NCBI GenBank assembly: GCA_022497145.1
Contig: MU386103.1
Span: 1-13,963, forward strand
Reading direction: 5' to 3'
From: Rostrohypoxylon terebratum
Lineage: Eukaryota; Ascomycota; Sordariomycetes; Xylariales; Hypoxylaceae
Length of the DNA stretch: 13,963 nt
Below are positions 1-8,604 of the stretch, one piece after another. Every line of letters starts with the position of its first letter. The stretch's first letter is position 1. The translations under genes were made by a program, and so were the position numbers. The notes below the pieces were generated by a model. The model was not told the origin of the DNA. It saw nothing but the letters and a program-made list of their open reading frames with translations, and made no database searches.

Positions 1-240
1 GACTTAGATTGATAGCTGGTGAGCTAAAGGAATGACTAGATACATGGGGACACTATTCTTCTTATATTATTCCCTCCTTCTTGAGTTCTTGGTGAGTCGT
101 GGATAAGTAGTTGCTATCACCTTGATTCATCGTTTCTTGAATCGTTGAATCGGGGTTCTTCTCCTCTTGATTCATCGTTTTGGTCACGTGACCCTCGGAT
201 TATTCCTTCCTCCGTGGGGTCTTTATTTGGGGTCGTGACA
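1..240 (-). mobile_element. Probable LTR of a retrotransposon, minus strand, truncated by the window edge
   Basis: Read on the minus strand from position 240, the sequence starts TGTCACGACC and soon reaches the palindrome GGTCACGTGACC (182-193). A TG start, a GTCACGACC head and a nearby CACGTG palindrome are what I recall of LTRs of fungal Gypsy-type elements. Further in are a 15-bp direct repeat CTTGATTCATCGTTT (121-135 and 166-180) and, on the minus strand, a TATA-like AATATAAG near 61-70, as expected of a U3 promoter region. The other LTR end, primer-binding site and any coding region would lie left of position 1. The minus-strand bases just outside the LTR (241-260) are not a convincing polypurine tract, so this is either a solo LTR or the 5' LTR of an element extending out of the window. 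No target-site duplication can be tested. Family assignment is from memory of LTR termini, not from an alignment. Confidence 0.55.
182..193. promoter_or_regulatory. Perfect 12-bp palindrome GGTCACGTGACC (E-box core)
   Basis: The 12 bases are exactly self-complementary and contain TCACGTGA, the type of site bound by fungal bHLH proteins of the Cbf1 kind. It lies inside the putative LTR, so it may be an element promoter site and not one serving a host gene. The palindrome is seen directly; binding is inferred. Confidence 0.35.
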
Positions 241-1255
241 GTTTCCTGCTGGGATATGAGGTGCTTGGGAGTATAATACACCTTATATCTTAGGTTAAGG
301 TGCCTTATAACTAACTAATGTACTACTACGAACCTCTACCTAAACCTAGCGATTCAACCCCCCTAAAATACATAATGATGCTCATAACCTGCGTTTATTT
401 CAACATTTTCCGTGGCGAACCCTGAACGGGTTATCACCTTAGAAGACTTGGGGACAGAGAGGGCTTATCGTGGATTCGTGGTATATTCTTTACTTTATAG
501 AACAGCTTTGGAATTTTATTGTATTTTCTGATACATTGCAGAGGTGCGGTCTGGCGGTTGCAAGATCTGTCGTCTTGCCATGTTGTCTAATTCCCATTTA
601 GAGGGTAGTTTTAGCTGTATAAACACGATATTTCTACGACCAAGTCTCCTGGAAATATAAGGAACGTGGTTACCTAATGCTCAAATAAAATGCTTTTCTA
701 ACAGCGATTCAGCATTTGCTTCGCGACAGTCAGAACAAGGCTTAAAAATTATCTTTGCAATGCTTTTAACGTGACCAAATCTAGTTATAATAGATGCCCT
801 CTTATCGAAGGAATAAACTACTAGGTAAGGAAGTTACAGGAACACAGAATTTTATTTGTCGGTCGTTCTAGGGCGGATTAGTCGGTTGTTGGTGATCTAG
901 TATCAAGCTGTTGTTGGGCCGTTGTTGGGTTAGGAGTGATCGATCAAAAGTTACCTATTCGCTGTATCAATACACCGAGATCTCTATAGCGTTGTCGTAT
1001 GAGAATCCGAGTTCCTCATGCTTCAAAGCTTCCAAGGTTGTGGTTACAGTGGCAGATCATGTGAATTCGCCTTTTCCGCGACGAGAGTCTGCCATTCTCC
1101 TGGCGTTTTCCGGTCTTATCAGAGACCTCTGATACGTCATCTCACGGTGATGATGATAGTGATGATATTGTTAACGTCCACGAGACGTGGCAATACCCTC
1201 GAGAGCTATGTACACCTCAAACGCATCGATGGCGTATTGAGACGCCTAGAGTACT

Positions 1256-1267
1256 CCCCTTAAGGGG
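1256..1267. promoter_or_regulatory. Inverted CCCCT/AGGGG pair (STRE-like palindrome)
   Basis: CCCCTTAAGGGG is a perfect 12-bp palindrome made of two stress-response-element cores back to back, followed by more G. In yeasts and moulds CCCCT is bound by Msn2/Msn4-type zinc fingers. The nearest recognised start codon is more than 1.1 kb away, so a link to a gene here is weak. Confidence 0.25.
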
Positions 1268-1494
1268 GGGAGAGCTGGGGTTCCGCGTGACAAAAGAAAA
1301 GAACCATCTCATCATTGCTTTATCTGAAATGTGAACCACTTATGATGATCCCACAAAGTACAAGATGGGTATGAAATGCCTTCTTGCAGCGAGTCTATAT
1401 TGTCCTTGCCTGCCTGGATCAGTGTGCGAGTTCTTGTTAATATTGTATAGGTGTATGGGAACAATGGTGTCGAAATGCTGGCCTCTTTAATTTT

Positions 1495-1523
1495 CTACCT
1501 ACGAATGCGATTTCGATAGGTAG
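1495..1523. repeat. Short hairpin CTACCTACGAA / TTCGATAGGTAG
   Basis: CTACCTA CGAA (1495-1505) pairs with TTCG (1512-1515) and TAGGTAG (1517-1523) around a six-base loop, with one bulged A at 1516. No T-run follows and no gene ends just upstream, so it is not placed as a terminator. It belongs to the same CTACCTA/TAGGTAG motif class that recurs across the spacers of this window. Confidence 0.35.
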
Positions 1524-1648
1524 GTAGTAAATTACATAATAACGAGTTTCAATGTTGCCTGACGTCCCTAGGCGTGACGGTAGCACTGGGCAACACCCTT
1601 TCCGCCTTCACAATATATCACCGTTTGTGAAGTAGGTATCGCGCGAAC

Positions 1649-1659
1649 CCCCTGAGGGG
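1649..1659. promoter_or_regulatory. Second inverted CCCCT/AGGGG pair
   Basis: CCCCTGAGGGG is an inverted CCCCT pair with a one-base centre, about 390 bp from the similar palindrome at 1256-1267. Both sit in the same gene-free stretch. Function is not established by the sequence. Confidence 0.22.
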
Positions 1660-2408
1660 TATTCTTCGTCTTATACAGAGACGAGACAAGTACAGGCACA
1701 GGCACAGATACATTACCAAATGGGGAACTTCGCGGATGGTCAATTGTGGCCCATTTCCAATAAAATCCCTTACCAGCTACGCGTTCTCGGGTGATTCGCA
1801 TAATTGCGACGGTACGCCGGAGCTTCATGATGATACCTAATAAACTTGTCCGCTCTCAACCCTTCCCAAAGCCATCTTGGGGTTTGGTGTGTTATACGGC
1901 AGCGAATTGGATAATACTTACATTATATTTGATTAAATTATCTAATGACCGATCGCCAGCTTGGTAGGCATATAAGAGCTTGCCAACTGCTCTTTACAGC
2001 CAGCCCCCGCACCGGAAGTTGTATTTACGGGCTAGGTGCTTGGGGCATGTATTGTCTTGGCTTCGGCAGAACCCTGACAAATATATGTGAAAGCGGTGCC
2101 AACCGCGGACCTGCCATGGTTCTTAAGCGCCATATGGATTGTCATTGGACGGATGCGAGAGGTCCGGCAGTTTGACTTGCCCGTATGAGGATGTCTTAGA
2201 ATAGTAAATAATCTATATTCCTAGGCTAATCGTATCTTGAATATTGCGCTTCGCCCTAGCCAGCCATTAAAAGCTGAGGTGATACCCTCAAGATTTCGTT
2301 GCAATCGAGCGCGCGTCGGTCAAGCAGTTGTCAAAACTCCAGCTGTCGTCTACAACGCGATTCTAATCCTTACTATCTCGCTTCTCGTCTCATTTACGTC
2401 GATTCGAA

Positions 2409-3442
2409 ATGGAAAACCACAGGATCATCCATCACGACGAGGAGAAGGGGTTGCACCGGTCGGAAACCACCGTGACCATGCCCCCTGAGCTCTTCGAGAA
2501 GGTCAGTTTCTATAAGGAATTCGTTTACTCTATCGATGCTGACTCTACCAGCTTTACCTCACTCCCAAGGTTCCTCACGTCGGGGACTATAATAGGCGTT
2601 TCGCCAACCCGACCCCTCTCGGTATCGTCGGGTAAGTCGCGCGAGAATAAACCTGGGAAGATCGCGCGAAACTAACCGTCTCAGATTCGTCATCTCGACT
2701 TTCACCTTCGCCATGACATTGATGGGGTGGGCAGGCGCTGAAGGGACGACGCCGGTAGCGTAAGGACCTAGAGACACCTTTTGTCATGTTATTTTATGTG
2801 GGACCCGGCTAAATGGCGACTTTCCAGGGGCATATTCTTCTTCGTCGGACCCGTGCTGCTGCTTTTTGCCATGGTCTTCGAGTGGATCATGGGTAACTTC
2901 TTCCCCATGATGGCTATGGGCTTATATGCGGTGTTCTGGTTGTCGTTCGGCCTGTTACAGCTGCCGACTCTTCAGCTAAGCGTGCCGTATGCCACGGAAG
3001 GCGACCCGACCGGACAGATGTCTCCCGAGTACAATTCCGTAATCGGGTTATATCTTATCGTATGGGGGTTCGCTCTATTTACATTCTTTGTTTTCACGCT
3101 GAAGGTCAATACGGTTTTCGCTCTCATTTTCGCCTGCGCTACCTCGTCAGTCTGGATCTTGTCGAGCGCCTATTTCAAGCTCGCGGCAGGTAACCTTGAG
3201 GCGGCGGTCGGCTTGCAGAAGGTACGTACTCCTTGATCTGCGAAATGCTTGGATTGTAACTAATAGTCCCGCAGGCTGGCGGCGCGCTGCTATTTGTCGT
3301 AGCGGCCCTGGGGTGGTATATGTGTGTCGTCATCATGGCCGGAGAGATGCGTATCACGCTCAATCTTCCCCTTGGTGACCTAAGTCGCTTCTGGCCGGCG
3401 ACAGACGTAGACTTAGCCGAGGCGGCTACGCACCGCGACTAA
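2409..3442 (+). CDS. GPR1/FUN34/YaaH (AceTr) family membrane protein, probable carboxylate transporter
   Basis: Five exons, 2409-2501, 2570-2631, 2685-2759, 2828-3221 and 3275-3442, join in frame to 263 aa. The four introns (68, 53, 68, 53 bp) have GT...AG ends, and three have clear branch points (CTGAC, CTAAC, CTAAT). The family mark NPxPLG is seen as NPTPLGI at residues 44-50, preceded by a charged segment with NRRFA, as usual in this family. Six hydrophobic segments follow, roughly at residues 48-67, 79-98, 101-121, 148-168, 170-191 and 209-232, and the C-terminal tail is short. Length fits the family (about 200-300 aa). Known members (yeast Ady2/Ato1, Aspergillus AcpA) import acetate or related short carboxylates with protons at the plasma membrane; substrate here is inferred only. 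The copy is divergent from the acetate carriers I recall, and some relatives are of unknown role. The first intron uses the less common donor GTCAGT. Start: the ATG at 2409 follows a pyrimidine-rich tract and opens directly into exon 1. No functional partner is adjacent; the next gene downstream is a broken SDR on the other strand. Confidence 0.88.
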
Positions 3443-4081
3443 AATGTGGAGGCAGAGAGAGCAGGGGTAAGCAGGTATGGTTGGCAATCTATGCACTCTG
3501 CTATGTAGGTGATGGTTCCCGATTCGGTCCGTGTATCGATACTCGCAGATAGAACAGTTGTGTATGTACGAAGTAGTCTATATAAGTACCTAATACCTAG
3601 GTTCTTAGGCATCAAGTTTCTCTCAACACTCGGTAATGCCCAAGGCTCGTGTTGTTCCACGTGGCGAGGAATGTGACATACGTACAAATTGAGGTGAAGC
3701 ATTTTTTTGGCATGCTCACTACTCAATACCGGACTACGTAAATTCCGCTTCGCAATACTCGTCGAGATGGGGATCGCATAAGAAATATTCTAGATTTGTA
3801 TAGCCGGCAGCGAAGTCGCACCGCAGGTGTCCAAGCCTTCCACGAGGCTAAATGAGTTTAAATGAGATATATCCGGTAGATGGAAAGCCTTACCGGGTAA
3901 GAGGATTCGGGTATTGGAATGCAGGTATGTGTCATTCGACGACCCCGGTACCCCAGATTTCGGACGGATGGAATTGGAAGGGTTCTTGTGATTTCCACGT
4001 CGACCTAGATACCTATTAGCTGCCCGTCGGTCCATGTATCTTGTCCCAAGCAGGTCGGCTTGGTACGATCTTCGAGGCCGA
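3443..4081. other. Spacer between the transporter and the SDR pseudogene
   Basis: This stretch lies between the 3' ends of two convergent loci. Open frames on the minus strand (3439-3726, 3790-4092) show no recognisable domain, and one merely overlaps the pseudogene end in another frame. AATACCTAGG, a core shared with two other spacers, is at 3592-3601. Nothing else is supported. Confidence 0.45.
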
Positions 4082-5056
4082 TTAGTACTCAAACTTTAGC
4101 CCGACGATATCTTTGCTAAGCTTCCGCAGGTTTTCGACAGCTTCGGGATCCTTGGCATGTGCGTCTACCTCGTGAGGTTGGCAATTTGCTAGATAAGTTC
4201 CAAGGTTGGCGACTTGGCTGGGATTTCCGGATCTAGGGCCGCGGCCAGCGACGTAGAGCAGATCTGGTCGAACGTCTTGTACCGGGGCGTTTCCCGTTCC
4301 CACCCCTTACTTGCATTGCGCTTGGTGATTTCCGGTAGCAAGGGGTAGTCATCGACGGTCGAATGACTACCAAGCTGAGTACCGTTATTGCAACCCGGAT
4401 GTGCGCCGGTCGACGTAACGCCATTGCTCTTTAACCTTTTAGTTAGATCAAAGGCAAATAAGATATTGGCCGTCTTAGCCTGGCCGTACCCTCGTAGGTC
4501 TTGCCGTTCGAGAAACTACAGCCACCGAAGTAAAAGGGGCTACAGCGGTAACCGATGCTGGTTAGATTAACAACGCGGGTTAGCGGGCTCCTCCAGATCC
4601 AGAACGGGCATTTATCAAGGCAAGAGCAAGTAAATTTGTTAATAGGAAGTGGCTGAGATAGTCGGCGGACAACTGGATCTCGATGCCCTGCTTGTCGACT
4701 GTATAGTGTTTGATAGTCACGTTTCCAGCACTATCGGCGAGGACGTCTATTCTAGGTATCGTGGCTAGAATCTCCTTAGCTGCTCTTCGAATCGACCCGT
4801 AGTCTGTCAAGTCGACTTGAAGGGATACCATCCTGAAAGAACTATTGATCTCGGTAATATTTTCCAATACCGGATCTACCTTCTTAGGCGCCCGCGAGGC
4901 GATCAAGATGTGAGTCGGAGAGCCTTTCGCAAGCGAGATGGCCATTTGGCTACCGATGCCAGACATTCCAGCCCCTGTTATGACGTAGATTCTCCCTTTT
5001 GCCTGCGACTTGAAGGCCTCGACAACCTGATCGCCAGTTGTGAATGCATCTAACTT
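4082..5056 (-). pseudogene. Frameshifted short-chain dehydrogenase/reductase (SDR) pseudogene
   Basis: Read right to left, a classical NAD(P)-binding SDR is recoverable but in three different frames. The N-terminal part (5056 to 4583) has the nucleotide-binding glycine motif TGAGMSGIG after a short lead, a VDLTD segment, and SAG where SDRs usually have NNAG. It then meets a TAA at 4580-4582. A shift near 4577-4582 restores VVNLTS with the catalytic serine. A second shift near 4489-4493, with an apparent loss of about 10 bases, restores YGQAKT, the catalytic YxxxK. The middle frame then runs through HPG and SLAAALDPEIP to a TAG at 4189-4191. A third shift near 4200-4206 restores the C-terminus, which ends GLKFEY and TAA at 4082-4084. 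No GT...AG introns explain these breaks. No ATG lies in frame between the upstream stop (5057-5059) and the glycine motif, so the start is lost or lies in an unseen exon; a TATATAAG box is at 5179-5186. The intact family is widespread in moulds and substrate is usually unknown. Indel drift explains it best; sequencing error is possible but would have to occur three times. Confidence 0.82.
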
Positions 5057-5403
5057 CTATTGACTGAAAAAGCTCTTTGAAAGTTGATTTCGGCGCGGTG
5101 GAAGAGACAAAAGCGCATATAGGTACGGATCTTGTCAGAATACAAACAATACAGTATTGAAGCTAGGTATGTAAAAATCTTATATACGCGGGACTAAAGA
5201 CGGGAGGTGAAGGTTGACAGCCTGAGATAATGGGTCGCATAGGGTATTTCGAGCCCTCATACGTCAATACTTACTACCTAGCCTTGCCGGCTCGTAATGG
5301 TCTTACCGGACCTAAGTGAAATAATTCCATAACTATAAAGAGAGCGATCAGATGTTTGAGACAGGGCGGTTTTCCGTTCCTTAAAGCCGATGTGTGGTCC
5401 TTG

Positions 5404-5417
5404 GTATCCATGGATAC
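5404..5417. repeat. Perfect 14-bp palindrome GTATCCATGGATAC
   Basis: Every base pairs with its mirror partner. It directly abuts the first copy of the 12-nt tandem repeat at 5418, so the two form one composite repeat. A dimeric protein site or a slippage product are both possible. Confidence 0.5.
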
Positions 5418-5462
5418 GGACGTAGTAACGGATGTAGTAACGGATGTAGTAACGGATGTAGA
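5418..5462. repeat. 12-nt tandem repeat, about 3.7 copies
   Basis: Units GGACGTAGTAAC (5418-5429), GGATGTAGTAAC (5430-5441) and GGATGTAGTAAC (5442-5453) are followed by a partial copy GGATGTAG. The length is a multiple of three, so a minus-strand frame reads TTSV repeats, but that frame has no other coding support. Confidence 0.8.
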
Positions 5463-5797
5463 TGGAACGTGGAAGTGACTGGATTTTGACCTACTGCTAC
5501 TGAGGACCCCTGTCTCTATGATTACATAACCAGAACCCATGTACACTAGTACCGGGCATCGGAAAATCGTATTCTTCCAAGCCCTGAAAGGAAAGTCTAA
5601 CTAGTATTACTGGCTATTGTGGAGTAGACTACTTCGTAGACCCTGGTCAATACCAATCTACTAATCTATCAATCTAATCGACAGCTGCCATCGATCAATC
5701 TATTAATCGCCACGAAATCTACTTCAAGGTCGTTGTCATCACCTCCATCGTGTCTTGGATGTAAACGGAAACGGCCAAGTAGCCGTCACTCTCTACC

Positions 5798-7463
5798 ATG
5801 GTTCTCCAAGATCTCGGTCGCCGCATCAGCGGTGCCCTACATGATGTTACTCGGGCCCCCAATCTCGATGAAAAGGTATGCGCCATCCTTTTTTTCTTTC
5901 TGGCGTCGCACCCCCGCAATGGATATGATGCTATTCCAGGCTATCCGATACGATGGGATGGAGCGAGTGCGCTAACATACATCCCAGGCTTTTAAAGCCA
6001 TGCTCAACGAGATCTCCGGTGCCCTCCTCGAAGCCGACGTCAATGTGCGACTAGTTAGCAAGCTGAAAAACTCGATAAGCACCACGGTCAACTTCAAAGA
6101 CCTCCCGCCAGGTGTCAATAAGAAACGATTAATCCAGAAAGCCGTATTCGACGAATTGGTCAAGCTAGTCGATCCTCATGCCGAACCTTTCAAACCCAAG
6201 AAGGGCAAGTCGAATGTCATCATGTTTGTCGGTCTACAAGGTGCCGGAAAGACGACCACGTGTACAAAATTAGCACGGCATTACCAAGCGAGAGGATTCC
6301 GATCATGCCTAGTCTGCGCCGATACCTTCAGAGCCGGTGCCTTCGACCAGCTGAAGCAGAATGCGACAAAAGCAAAGATACCGTACTACGGCTCCCTGAC
6401 CGAAACGGATCCGGCCAAGGTTGCGAGAGAAGGCGTGGAGAAGTTCAAAAAAGAGCGTTTCGAGGTCATCATCGTCGATACTTCCGGACGTCACCGACAG
6501 GAATCGGCGCTGTTCCAGGAGATGGTTGATATCCAGAACGCCGTGTCTCCCAACGAGACGATCATGGTTCTGGACGCTTCTATCGGCCAACAGGCCGAAG
6601 CGCAGGCGAAAGCGTTCAAGGAGGCGGCGGACTTCGGTGCGATCATCATCACCAAGACCGACGGTCACGCGAGCGGAGGCGGCGCCATCTCCGCCGTCGC
6701 CGCGACGCACACCCCTATCGTCTTTATCGGTACCGGAGAACACATGTTAGATCTGGAAAGGTTCGCGCCGCAACAATTCGTCAACAAGCTGCTGGGGATG
6801 GGCGATATGGCAGGTCTGGTTGAGCACGTGCAGTCGCTAAAGCTAGACCAGAAGGAGACGATAAAACACATAACGGAAGGAATCTTCACGATACGAGATC
6901 TAAGAGACCAGCTAAGCAACATCATGAAGATGGGACCCCTATCGAAGATGGCCGGTATGATTCCCGGCATGTCCAACCTACCGGGCATGGCGGGTATGGA
7001 CGACGAGGAATCGAGCGCGCGATTAAAGCGCATGATATATATCTGCGACAGCATGACCGAGAAGGAGCTCGACTGCGACGGCAAGATATTTATCGAGCAG
7101 CCGACGCGTATGACGCGGGTGGCTCGCGGCAGCGGTGTCAGCGTTCGCGAAGTCGAAGATCTGCTCACGCAGCAGCGCATGATGGCGGGAATGGCCAAGA
7201 AGATGGGTGGCAGCATGAAGAACATGCAACGCGCCCAGCAAGCCATGGGCGGCGGAAACAAGGCTCAGCAGATGGCCGCCATGCAGAAGCGGCTACAGAG
7301 CATGGGCGGTGCCGGGGCCGGTGGTATGCCGGATATGGCGAGCCTGGCGAGAATGTTCGGCGGCGGCGGAGGCGGCATGCCGGGAGGTATGGATATGCAG
7401 AAGATGATGGAGAGCATGGGCATGGGTGGAATGATGGGAGGCGGGCGGGGCGGAAGACGGTAA
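5798..7463 (+). CDS. srp54: Signal recognition particle 54 kDa GTPase (SRP54)
   Basis: SRP54 binds the SRP RNA and the signal sequences of nascent chains in the cytosol, then docks with the SRP receptor at the ER in a GTP-dependent way. Exon 1 (5798-5875) and exon 2 (5988-7463) join to 517 aa across a 112-bp intron with donor GTATGC and a CTAAC branch point 13 bases before the acceptor. The protein opens with MVLQDLGRRI, the usual start of this family. It has the N domain (about 1-100), then the G domain with the P-loop GLQGAGKT (108-115), DTSGR (190-194) and TKTD (248-251). From about residue 330 comes the methionine-rich M domain, including KMGPLSKMAGMIPGM and RMARGSG-like RVARGSG, which contact signal peptides and RNA. 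It ends in a Gly/Met-rich low-complexity tail and GGRGGRR. Length matches fungal orthologues (about 520-540 aa), and all GTPase motifs are intact. A 198-codon open frame on the opposite strand (6665-7261) is a shadow caused by codon bias. Confidence 0.97.
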
Positions 7464-8259
7464 CGTGGATACGGATAGGATAGGAACGGACTATTCAATA
7501 CCTACTAACGCATCATCGGTTCGGTGTTGATTCATAACATGGGCATTGCATGGCGTTTGGCGGTAAAACGAAGGGTCGAAATGCGAAATGCGAAGAATGA
7601 AGTTAATGCCAATTGTTAGAAGGATATACCAGGACATCCCTACACACTTTCTACGGATATTGAACAATGGTCAAGATATCGACCATACCTTTGAAGGGCC
7701 TATGAACAGGTGAAATGATTTCTAAGCTAATGCTACCGTATTTCCCGTTACGGTACCAACCAGATCATCATATAGCAGGAGTGTGCGCGTAAAGACGTGC
7801 CATCCCGCTGTACTCAACCGCAAAGTGGCTGCCCATCTCGTTTGTATGGATGTGCCGGCTTTTGGGTAATGGGCAGATGTCAATATCTAAGCATCCTATC
7901 ACCAACACCACTCTCTCCGAGATATAGAGGTTTCTAAGCGGGCATAGAAACACCTACTCAGGATTCTACAAGATCGTCTGCTGGATATACTTACCTGTTT
8001 TGGGCCACACTCAGGGATCAAATAGACTTTATCTACACGTGGTTTTTTGCAGTTGAGAAGACGGTTTAGGTCCCCGGTGAGTAGGGAGTTAGTCTGAATC
8101 TGGGAGCAGAATTTCTTAGACCCACTCAAGACGCCATCTCTGGTTTAATCATAATAAATGGTGACGTGATGGCGGACAATGGATAACCTTGGAAGTAAAG
8201 GTCTCACCTGGAGGCTGGAGGACAGCTATCTACCTACTGAGCTATGTTTTAAGTCCGTC

Positions 8260-8288
8260 AATCACCCAATCACCCAATCACCCAATCA
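8260..8288. repeat. 8-nt tandem repeat AATCACCC, 3.6 copies
   Basis: Three exact units AATCACCC (8260-8267, 8268-8275, 8276-8283) plus AATCA. It is a microsatellite-like run in non-coding DNA, likely to vary in copy number between strains. Confidence 0.8.
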
Positions 8289-8596
8289 TCTAGTGGGTAA
8301 CCAGACAGGGGCTGCCAAGTCTTTTTGGGAATCCATGACGCCCATACTCGGTGTTGGCGAATCAGATTAACCATACGAAAGAGGACAACGTTTACAAGTA
8401 ATACCACGCCATGCTTCAACTCATCGCGATTCTCAACTTCAATTTACCGGTTTCAGGGTTAGCCATTGGATTCGCTTAGTACCTCCTATGTATGAGTGAT
8501 ATGATTTGGTGCTGTTCAGGTTACGCGGGTAGTCCACCAAGCCTGAAATTGGATCGAATCTGTGCCCTCGTCAAGTCACGGTTGACACTTAACTCA

Positions 8597-8604
8597 TGAC
8601 GTCA
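8597..8604. promoter_or_regulatory. CRE-type palindrome TGACGTCA upstream of the PAP2 gene
   Basis: TGACGTCA is the consensus for bZIP proteins of the CREB/ATF group (AtfA in moulds) and resembles the core of Hac1/HacA sites. It lies about 295 bp before the phosphatase start codon, a plausible promoter distance. An eight-base match can arise by chance, so regulation by stress or unfolded-protein signalling is only a suggestion. Confidence 0.3.

Larger units (their letters stand above)
241..2408. other. Gene-free stretch of about 2.2 kb
   Basis: No reading frame here resembles a protein I recognise. The longest open frames (1568-1828 minus, 1945-2175 plus) are under 90 codons, have atypical composition and show no domain motif. 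The stretch is AT-rich to mixed and contains short palindromes (1256-1267, 1649-1659), a hairpin (1495-1523), a GAT-rich run near 1146-1170 and CCTAGG motifs near 1569 and 2220. The last 40 bases before the gene at 2409 are pyrimidine-rich, which is common in fungal core promoters. Decayed element DNA is possible next to the LTR but cannot be shown. Confidence 0.5.
5060..5797. other. Spacer between the SDR pseudogene and SRP54 (divergent promoters)
   Basis: The region separates two divergently oriented loci and should hold the SRP54 promoter. It contains the TATA-like box facing the pseudogene (5179-5186), a palindrome with a tandem repeat (5404-5462), and a cluster of AATCTA/AATCGA motifs at about 5654-5708 just upstream of the SRP54 start. 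The minus-strand open frame at 5274-5546 is only kept open by the 12-nt repeat and shows no domain. Confidence 0.45.

Noticed and set aside
1568..1828. 86-codon minus-strand frame as a gene
   Set aside because: No recognisable domain and no promoter or splice context; length is within chance.
1945..2175. 76-codon plus-strand frame as a gene
   Set aside because: No domain or composition typical of the real genes in the window.
4489..4582. Introns as the cause of the SDR frame changes
   Set aside because: No GT...AG pair with a branch point restores the frame without removing the conserved VVNLTS segment or the YxxxK region.
4580..4966. Calling the SDR a short intact 128-aa gene starting at the Met in the glycine motif
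   Set aside because: That Met is internal to the TGxxxGxG motif, the first beta strand is encoded upstream in frame, and the catalytic half continues in other frames downstream.
4082..5056. RIP as the cause of SDR inactivation
   Set aside because: The breaks are insertions or deletions, and the region is not notably depleted of CpA or enriched in TpA by eye.
5274..5546. 90-codon minus-strand frame with TTSV repeats as a small secreted or wall protein
   Set aside because: The repeat comes from a 12-nt DNA repeat; the frame has no signal peptide and the rest of it is not protein-like.
6309..6743. 144-codon minus-strand frame inside SRP54
   Set aside because: It lies wholly opposite the G-domain coding sequence and its composition follows from codon bias on the other strand.
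6665..7261. 198-codon open frame on the minus strand inside SRP54
   Set aside because: It is the antisense shadow of the SRP54 M domain; the plus-strand frame has full family motifs and this one has none.
8180..8250. A functional tRNA gene
   Set aside because: Only the A-box is good; the acceptor stem, anticodon stem and B-box (GGTTCRANTCC) are missing.
8260..8288. CRISPR-like array
   Set aside because: The units are contiguous 8-mers without spacers, and the genome is eukaryotic.
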